A stretch of 7,099 nt of DNA from an uncultured Collinsella sp. GTDB taxonomy: Bacteria; Actinomycetota; Coriobacteriia; Coriobacteriales; Coriobacteriaceae. The notes beneath the pieces were generated by a model. The model was given only the letters and a program-made list of their open reading frames with translations, was not told the DNA's origin and did not search any database. Each line of letters opens with the position of its first letter. The stretch's first letter is position 1. The DNA lies in assembly GCA_902464965.1 (NCBI GenBank), contig CABQLI010000089.1:1-7099 (forward strand). The letters run 5' to 3'. A program made the translations under genes and the position numbers. Below, in pieces: positions 1-3,523 of the stretch.

Positions 1-71
1 ACGGGGGCTCCGTCTCGCTCGCCAACAGCCCCTCGGGCGGCGCGGTGGCCACCATCGCGGTCCCCCTGTGA
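1..71 (+). CDS. Sensor histidine kinase, C-terminal end only (partial)
   Basis: The frame beginning at base 3 runs without a stop to TGA at 69-71 and ends GGSVSLANSPSGGAVATIAV followed by PL. This is the usual last strand pair of the HATPase_c (GHKL) ATP-binding domain of sensor histidine kinases, where a 'GG.v.v.s..gGa.f.i.lPl' pattern closes the protein. The gene therefore enters from outside the window on the plus strand; only 22 residues are visible, so the sensor, the phosphoacceptor histidine and the partner response regulator cannot be assessed. A GC-rich hairpin starts right after the stop. The match is to a short, common motif, so the family call is good but nothing more specific is possible. 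Confidence 0.75.
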   Translation, partial: GGSVSLANSPSGGAVATIAVPL

Positions 72-89
72 GGCCTGACGACTCAGGCC
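72..89 (+). terminator. Short GC-rich hairpin after the histidine kinase stop
   Basis: GGCCTGA (72-78) and TCAGGCC (83-89) are perfect 7-bp inverted arms around a 4-base loop, beginning at the base after the TGA stop. The position suggests a transcription end for the histidine kinase. No T-tract follows (the next bases are CCCACACC), so it is not a canonical intrinsic terminator. Confidence 0.4.
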
Positions 90-157
90 CCCACACCGGC
101 GTGCCTCGCAACCAAACGCTTCCCAGATAATAATGCCCGTTGTGGGGATCGCCCTGG

Positions 158-436
158 CTAGTCGCCGCCCATGTGCATGAGCATGCCAGCGATGCGAGTC
201 GCCATCTCGTCCGCCGCTGCACGGATGTTGGCGACCCAGGACGCAAGGCCGGCCTGATCTGATGCCTCTGCTTCAAGCACGTCGCAGTTCGCGGTCACCG
301 CCATGAGCGGGGTGACGAGGTCGTGCGAGGCAGTGCAAATGAACGCGCGCTCCCGCTCCTCGACCTCCGCCGCCGGTCGCATGGCGCGCCCCGTTGCCGA
401 CCACGCCACGATGAACCCCCAAAAAGCCGAAGAGAT
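158..436 (-). pseudogene. Histidine kinase remnant (TM end plus HisKA domain, no ATPase domain)
   Basis: Read on the minus strand from about 436 to the TAG at 158-160, the frame gives a hydrophobic WGFIVAWSATGRAMRP stretch (end of a second membrane helix and linker). It continues with AFICTASHDLVTPLMAVTAN, a clear H-box with the phosphoacceptor histidine in SHDLVTP (canonical SHEL(R/K)TP), then the second dimerisation helix ending AGMLMHMGGD. The protein stops where the HATPase_c domain should begin, and the N-terminal sensor half is missing. The start is unclear: GTG at 407-409 and ATG at 380-382 are both possible, but neither has a convincing ribosome site. It lies about 20 bases downstream of the GyrI-like gene on the same strand. 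It is most simply a decayed paralogue of the kinase ending at base 71, although the two face each other. A translated stand-alone phosphoacceptor domain cannot be excluded. Confidence 0.7.
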
Positions 437-453
437 CGGCGTCACTCGCTTCG

Positions 454-1089
454 CTAAATCAACTTTATGGGATGGCGGATCACGGTCTTGAGCTTCTCCG
501 GCGCGCACTTGCGCGGGTCGGAGAGGTAAATCTCGTGATGGAGGCGGGATTCGGAGAAGTCGGGCGCATATCCCTGTTCCGCCGCGAATGCGCGCATGGC
601 GCTTATAGTCGCCGGCTCGTCGTCGTAAGGCCCGGTATGCATGCACTGAACGCATAAGCCCTCGTCGACCCTCAGCAGCTCGACCGCCGAGAAGTCCAGC
701 TTCTTCTTGGCAGCAGCTTCCGAAACTGCCCAGTCGAAGTCCTCGCGAGTGACGAAATCGGGCAGACGGATGCACGAGATGAAGTTGAAGTCGTCCTTCC
801 GCGCATAATCGATCTCGCCATCGGTGCGGTCTTGCCACCAGAAGCCCTCGAGCGGAGGCACGACGAAGTCGAAATAGCCTTCGATTTCTCGCGGGCCCTT
901 CTTCGACATCTTGATGGCATAGGCGACGCCGTAGAGCAGCGGCAACGCGTTCTGGTACTCGCCGCCTTCGGCATTGGGATCGCCCTTGCCCCGCACGGCG
1001 ACGTAGCTCATAGGCGGAACGGTTACGACGCCCGGCTTGCCCGACGGCCTGTAGAGCCCCCTGAACTCCTTCTTGAAATCGTATGCCAT
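454..1089 (-). CDS. GyrI-like small-molecule-binding protein, 211 aa
   Basis: The protein starts MAYDFKKEFRGLYRPSGKPG and matches the stand-alone GyrI-like family (GyrI-like domain, COG4832 type): cytoplasmic proteins of about 200 residues, related to the ligand domain of BmrR/Rob and to gyrase inhibitor SbmC. Typical segments are VVTVPPMSYVAVRGKGDPN (21-39), PLEGFWW (79-85), the second-half strand LCVQCMHTGPYDDEPATI (145-162) and RLHHEIYLSDPRK (182-194). E158 and E186 sit in those last two segments and could be ligand-facing acids. The ATG at 1089 is preferred over the upstream GTG or ATG codons because AGGGAGGT lies about 8 bases before it and family similarity begins there; extension to 1233 would add unrelated residues and run through a hairpin. 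There is no signal peptide or membrane helix. Some family members hydrolyse cyclopropane-containing toxins, others only bind drugs; the sequence does not decide between these. The gene appears monocistronic, with a promoter at 1184-1192 and a histidine kinase remnant downstream. Confidence 0.88.
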   Translation of the reverse strand: MAYDFKKEFRGLYRPSGKPGVVTVPPMSYVAVRGKGDPNAEGGEYQNALPLLYGVAYAIKMSKKGPREIEGYFDFVVPPLEGFWWQDRTDGEIDYARKDDFNFISCIRLPDFVTREDFDWAVSEAAAKKKLDFSAVELLRVDEGLCVQCMHTGPYDDEPATISAMRAFAAEQGYAPDFSESRLHHEIYLSDPRKCAPEKLKTVIRHPIKLI

Positions 1090-1140
1090 CGCAACAAACC
1101 TCCCTGAGCTTGGGTTTCCGTCGATATCCGACCAAATATA

Positions 1141-1178
1141 GCAATGGGCGCGGCTTCGGAAGACGCCGCGCCCATTGC
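1141..1178 (-). repeat. Perfect 14-bp inverted repeat at the predicted 5' end of the GyrI-like transcript
   Basis: The arms GCAATGGGCGCGGC (1141-1154) and GCCGCGCCCATTGC (1165-1178) are perfectly complementary with a 10-base loop. The hairpin starts about where transcription from the extended -10 element at 1184-1192 should begin, about 50 bases before the start codon's ribosome site. On the minus strand it is followed by TATATTT, so it could act as an attenuator or weak terminator. It could equally be a 5' mRNA-stabilising stem or a protein-binding operator. The structure is certain from the sequence; its role is not. Confidence 0.6.
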
Positions 1179-1183
1179 AGGAT

Positions 1184-1192
1184 ATTATAACA
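1184..1192 (-). promoter_or_regulatory. Extended -10 promoter for the GyrI-like gene
   Basis: On the minus strand the sequence reads TGTTATAAT: a perfect -10 hexamer (1184-1189) with the TGn extension (1190-1192). A -35 at 17-bp spacing reads AGAACA (1207-1212), a weak match, as expected when an extended -10 carries recognition. The predicted transcript would start near 1177, giving a leader of about 88 bases before the ATG at 1089. Confidence 0.6.
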
Positions 1193-1209
1193 CAGAATCG
1201 AACGTCTGT
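1192..1209. promoter_or_regulatory. Possible operator dyad over the GyrI-like promoter
   Basis: ACAGA (1192-1196) and TCTGT (1205-1209) form a perfect 5-bp inverted repeat with an 8-bp spacer. It covers the interval between the -10 and the poor -35, where a repressor or activator could act. The arms are short, so chance is a real possibility. Confidence 0.25.
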
Positions 1210-1321
1210 TCTATTCCCACTCCCGCGATTCAACGGTTTTGGGTTGCAAAATATATCGCTCCTTGTCCACTTGATACCGCCTCGTCCGAATAGCTTTCCC
1301 AGGTTCAGGGATGCAACAACA

Positions 1322-1336
1322 TCACTTTGTACTCAC
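1322..1336 (-). repeat. Inverted copy of a 15-bp GTGAGTACAAA-type repeat
   Basis: TCACTTTGTACTCAC here matches, in inverted orientation and at 14 of 15 positions, the segment at 1562-1576 (GTGAGTACAAAATGA). The two copies bracket a 225-bp interval. This geometry is seen at recombinase arm sites and element ends, but no recombinase gene is visible. Confidence 0.45.
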
Positions 1337-1387
1337 GAGATTTCTCGATTTACTCACTGAAATACAGGAATATATTTTACCATCGCC

Positions 1388-1410
1388 AGCCCCCGCTCTG
1401 ACCGGGGGCT
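1388..1410 (+). terminator. Terminator-like stem-loop
   Basis: AGCCCCCG (1388-1395) pairs perfectly with CGGGGGCT (1403-1410) around a 7-base loop, then TCTTCGT follows on the plus strand. The strong GC stem and mildly T-rich tail fit an intrinsic terminator for plus-strand transcription. No plus-strand gene is visible upstream, so it may belong to a lost gene or to antisense transcription. Confidence 0.45.
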
Positions 1411-1467
1411 TCTTCGTGCCTTGAAAGCAATTGAGTGCAAGGCAGTGAGATCTGGGGGGGGTGAAAT

Positions 1468-1484
1468 GGTGCAAAATTTACACC
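1468..1484. promoter_or_regulatory. Operator-like 17-bp dyad, copy 1
   Basis: GGTGCAAAATTTACACC is a near-perfect palindrome: 8-bp arms with one mismatch around a central A. It agrees at 14 of 17 positions with GGTGCCAAATTGGCACC at 1717-1733, which is perfect. Two similar dyads 249 bp apart suggest binding sites for one dimeric regulator. Confidence 0.4.
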
Positions 1485-1522
1485 CAGGAATATAAAAGGA
1501 GTAAATTTTCGATGTGGGTGTA
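1473..1522. repeat. Interleaved inverted repeats (A-B-A'-B' order)
   Basis: AAAATTTAC (1473-1481) pairs with GTAAATTTT (1501-1509). TACACCCA (1479-1486), overlapping the first arm by three bases, pairs with TGGGTGTA (1515-1522). All pairs are perfect. The order A-B-A'-B' gives either two alternative hairpins or a pseudoknot in RNA, or overlapping dyads in DNA. The first arm lies inside the operator-like dyad at 1468-1484. Confidence 0.4.
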
Positions 1523-1561
1523 GAAGCCTGACCTGCGCTTTGACAAAAACGTGAGTTCACG

Positions 1562-1582
1562 GTGAGTACAAAATGAGTACAA
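1562..1582 (+). repeat. Tandem TGAGTACAA repeat, 11-bp period
   Basis: TGAGTACAA occurs at 1563-1571 and again at 1574-1582, one helical turn apart. The first copy extends to 15 bp matching the inverted copy at 1322-1336. A small palindrome, CGTGAGTTCACG, abuts it at 1550-1561. Protein-binding half-sites are plausible, but there is no direct evidence of function. Confidence 0.4.
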
Positions 1583-1620
1583 GGTTTTGACCCTGTAATT
1601 GGATACAGACGTCATCACGA

Positions 1621-1659
1621 GCAAGTCACTTGCGACTACTCTTCGGCAGCATCTGCCGA
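1621..1659. repeat. Two adjacent compact hairpins
   Basis: GCAAG-TCA-CTTGC (1621-1633) and TCGGCAG-CAT-CTGCCGA (1643-1659) are perfect inverted repeats with three-base loops, nine bases apart. Neither is followed by a T-tract on either strand, so a terminator role is unlikely. They could be regulatory dyads or recombination sites. Confidence 0.4.
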
Positions 1660-1714
1660 CACCATGAACAAGCCAGGAGCTTCGATCGCAGCAATAATGA
1701 GAGGGGTGAAATCT

Positions 1715-1735
1715 ACGGTGCCAAATTGGCACCGT
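1715..1735. promoter_or_regulatory. Perfect 21-bp palindrome, operator-like copy 2
   Basis: The arms ACGGTGCCAA (1715-1724) and TTGGCACCGT (1726-1735) are perfectly complementary around a central A at 1725. The inner 17 bp closely match the dyad at 1468-1484. Length and symmetry fit an operator for a dimeric helix-turn-helix regulator (TetR, LacI or GntR type), whose gene is not in the window. It lies just past the 3' end of the broken MerR gene. Confidence 0.45.
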
Positions 1736-1770
1736 TGCTCTGAACTGGTGTTTCTTATTCAAAATGGGTA

Positions 1771-2677
1771 TCAGCCATTGAGTTGCAATGAGCCAACCAC
1801 CCTCCAAAGCGGCTCGTCATCGGTTTTCAAGAAAATTCCCGGCGGGAAGCCTGCCTCCACCAACTGCCGCACGTGATACAAAACGGCACCCCTTATATGA
1901 AGGGGCCGTCGCATTCGTACTTCTCTTTCTCTAGGTAGTTGAGAAGCAAGTTGACTTGGCGATCGGATAAGTTGGTACTCTGTTCGTCGTGGCAGAGATC
2001 GCGGCAGACGACGCAATACTGTCCACCAGACAGCGTCACGCTTTCGCTTTCCGGCCACAACCCAGGATCGTCAACGAACGCGAAGGGCTTGGCCGCCCGT
2101 AGTTCGATAGAAGTGCTCCGTATATTAACCGGCTCGATAAGGAAGTTGCAAAGCCGAGAGGTCGGAATAGACACAGGCCGATTCTCGTTGTTTTCCATGA
2201 AAGGAAACGACGAGTTATCTTGTCGAAATAGCTCCCTCCTTCGGAAGCGTCAAGTTCTTCAGGTGTGTCTAATACGATTCCGTAGCGAGTGTCGAAGAGC
2301 TGGTGAAGCACTTTGTCGCATTCGGGCTTGTGAATGAGGGAATCGCAAGACGAGATAGTCGAGTTGACCATGGCAAGCTTGATTCGGGTCTGCTCCATTT
2401 CGGCGATGAGCCCGTCTCTCTTTTCTATCATGCTCGCTCTTAAGCTCATGGCATCGCCATTGTTGATGACGTCGGATATCTCCCGCAAGGTCATGCCTGC
2501 ATTTTTTAGTTCGTCGATGCAGCTCAATCGACCTACTTGGAGAAACGAGTAGCGGCGATAGCCGGTATTCTCGTCGACGGTGGCGGGGCTTAGCAACCCT
2601 ATTTCGTGGTACAAGCGCAAGGTGCGCACCGAGACGCCCGAGATATTCGCCATTGCACCGATGCTTAATTCATCCAT
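1771..2677 (-). pseudogene. MerR-family regulator with probable GyrI-like ligand domain, frameshifted twice
   Basis: The ATG at 2677 opens MDELSIGAMANISGVSVRTL, a clear MerR winged helix-turn-helix (about residues 3-72, with LRLYHEIGLLSP and GYRRYS), followed by a coiled coil (about 80-115). After SYFDK (codon at 2219-2221) the meaningful reading moves to another frame, DNSSFPFMENNENRPVSIPT, as if one base were lost near 2218. That frame carries a GyrI-like pattern (SGGQYCVVCRDL, LLLNYLEKEKYECDGPFI) up to TAA at 1893-1895. Reading then resumes in the third frame with RGAVLYHVRQLVEAGFPPGI and ends at TGA 1771-1773, consistent with a second one-base loss near 1894. Restoring two bases gives a 302-residue protein. 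AAGGAA lies close before the ATG. Without repair the product would be 213 residues with an intact DNA-binding half and a scrambled C-terminus. GyrI-like assignment of the effector domain is likely, not certain. Its MerR-type promoter at 2710-2741 suggests former autoregulation. Confidence 0.8.
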
Positions 2678-2709
2678 GGGTTCCTTATCGCCGCTGTTGA
2701 TTACGGGAA

Positions 2710-2741
2710 AGTATAGACCCTCACGTGCACGTTAGAGTCAA
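2710..2741 (-). promoter_or_regulatory. MerR-type promoter and operator (long spacer with central dyad)
   Basis: On the minus strand a -35 TTGACT (2736-2741) and a -10 TATACT (2710-2715) are separated by 20 bp instead of the usual 17. The spacer carries an imperfect dyad (2716-2739) whose half-sites GACCCTCACGTG and CACGTTAGAGTC match at 10 of 12 positions when one is reversed. An overlong spacer with a dyad between the hexamers is the known signature of MerR-family activation by DNA untwisting. It points at the MerR gene starting at 2677, so it was probably self-controlled. Confidence 0.8.
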
Positions 2742-2929
2742 ACGATTACCGTGCCCAAAAAGACGGCTAGTAGGGTCGGCGGCCCAACTTCCAACCGAAA
2801 TAAAGAGTATTCCGCTGCGCGGAGGAGCGGATAACCTCGTTTGTTTGGCTCAAGACTGTCTAAGTTTCCCGAAATCGGCTCTTGACTCTTCCCATCACGT
2901 AAGACTGTAGGGTGGTCGACACGGGCTTG
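2742..2929. other. Non-coding stretch between the MerR promoter and the ATPase remnant
   Basis: No gene is recognised here. The stretch contains the inverted repeat TCCGCT (2811-2816) and AGCGGA (2826-2831) with a 9-base loop. On the minus strand this is followed by ATACTCTTTATTTC, making it a weak terminator candidate for transcription of the ATPase remnant. An open minus-strand stretch continues in the remnant's frame from 2929 to a TGA at 2738-2740, but it has no start codon and no recognised family. Confidence 0.35.
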
Positions 2930-3380
2930 TCAAAGCTCGAGGCGGGGTACAAGAAAGGAGAGGGTTGAACAAGATCCGCCGACTGAGTAGATGAGAGACA
3001 GCGATAGGGTACCCATGAATATTGGGGCGATGCGTCCAGCGCCGGAGTGATGGCTGCTGGCCTTGTTTACCGGGGTGCTGCTACCTGTAAGGAGGTACTG
3101 GCCGAATCGGTAGTCTTCATCGAGATCGGCTTTTATGTAGTCCCCTAGCTCAGGGGTTTTTGCCATTCGTCTATGAGACGGGGGTTTCCCCTTGGAGCAT
3201 GACCTGGAGATCAAGATTGGCGAGAGTGATGGTTTGACTGTAGTTTAGCTTCACAAAGCTCTTCTGGAAGAGCATACACGCCGTGGTTTTACCACAGAAT
3301 TTCGGGTCTGAAACCAGCACCGCCCCTGATGATTGCAGAGCTTTTGCAATGGATTACTCTACATAGCGCGGATAGTACAT
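2930..3380 (-). pseudogene. Decayed AAA_14/DUF4143-type ATPase, N-terminal part only
   Basis: An ideal ribosome site, AAGGAGGTG (3385-3393), precedes ATG 3378-3380 and MYYPRYVE, then TAA at 3354-3356 interrupts. The same frame continues SIAKALQSSGAVLVSDPKFC then GKTTACMLFQKSF, a P-loop whose first glycine is replaced by aspartate (DPKFCGKT). A one-base loss in a five-base G run on the plus strand (3180-3184) and another in the T run (3157-3161) separate this from TPELGDYIKADLDEDYRFGQ, then YLLTGSSTP and HSGAGRIAPIF, all typical of this ATPase family. After about 3000 similarity fades and the frame ends at TGA 2930-2932. Family members are usually well over 400 residues with a C-terminal DUF4143 region; only about 150 codons survive. 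The premature stop, P-loop change, two frameshifts and lost C-terminus together mean a dead gene rather than a sequencing slip. Intact relatives are cytoplasmic ATPases of unclear function. Confidence 0.85.
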
Positions 3381-3439
3381 GCTGCACCTCCTTGGGATAC
3401 GAGGGGACTATAGCTAGGTTTCTTTTGGAGTACCACTAG

Positions 3440-3508
3440 ATTCCTATATATTTCAGTAACTAATTCCTAAATATTTCAATTTATAATACCTATGATTTTC
3501 AATTATGG
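3440..3508. repeat. Three imperfect direct repeats with exact 23-bp period
   Basis: CCTATATATTTCA (3443-3455), CCTAAATATTTCA (3466-3478) and CCTATGATTTTCA (3489-3501) recur at exactly 23-bp intervals; with flanks, units 1 and 2 match at about 18 of 23 bases. The block is strongly AT-rich between GC-rich genes. It sits just beyond the 3' end of the LuxR gene and upstream of the ATPase remnant, so it may be a multi-site operator or upstream promoter element for that gene. Iteron-like initiator binding is another, less likely, option. Confidence 0.6.
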
Positions 3509-3516
3509 GTATTGAA
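3498..3516 (-). repeat. AT-rich hairpin just after the LuxR stop codon
   Basis: TTCAAT (3498-3503) and ATTGAA (3511-3516) form a perfect 6-bp stem with a 7-base loop, seven bases past the LuxR stop. It is too AT-rich and lacks a T-run to be a strong terminator, and it overlaps the third 23-bp repeat. No better terminator was found for the LuxR gene. Confidence 0.3.
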
Positions 3517-3523
3517 GCTGCCT

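Larger units (their letters stand above)
1210..1770. other. Gene-free stretch rich in palindromes
   Basis: No convincing gene was found on either strand: the open frames are short, lack ribosome sites and carry no recognisable domain. The stretch holds a terminator-like stem (1388-1410), inverted and tandem copies of TGAGTACAA, two related 17-bp dyads, an interleaved pair of inverted repeats (1473-1522) and two compact hairpins (1621-1659), listed separately. It lies between the GyrI-like gene and the broken MerR gene and may be the remains of a former mobile-element junction or regulatory region. Confidence 0.5.

Noticed and set aside
1195..1203. GTTCGATTC on the minus strand, resembling a tRNA T-loop
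   Set aside because: The flanking bases do not form the T-stem or an acceptor stem, and no anticodon arm is found upstream; the bases fall in the promoter region of the GyrI-like gene.
1090..1233. A longer GyrI-like protein starting at 1233 (259 residues)
   Set aside because: The extra 48 residues pass through the promoter and the 14-bp hairpin, have no family similarity, and the ATG at 1089 has a proper ribosome site.
1726..1740. TTGGCACCGTTGCTC, resembling a sigma-54 promoter
   Set aside because: The GG and GC elements are about 9 bp apart rather than 12, and actinobacteria generally lack sigma-54. The sequence is better explained as one arm of the perfect palindrome.
1478..1876. Short open frames on both strands (about 70-110 residues)
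   Set aside because: None has a convincing ribosome site, recognisable domain or plausible composition, and they overlap palindromes or the broken MerR gene.
2738..2929. Open minus-strand stretch of about 63 codons after the ATPase remnant's TGA
   Set aside because: It has no start codon, no ribosome site and no recognisable family; it may be decayed coding sequence but cannot be supported as a gene.
3157..3184. Frameshifts in the ATPase remnant as mere sequencing errors in homopolymers
   Set aside because: Homopolymer error could explain these two losses, but not the TAA at codon 9, the altered P-loop and the missing C-terminal part, while the long neighbouring genes are intact.
3440..3508. 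Regular repeats as a possible CRISPR array
   Set aside because: The conserved part is 13 bp with a 10-bp gap, too short for repeat and spacer, the units are imperfect, and there are no cas genes.
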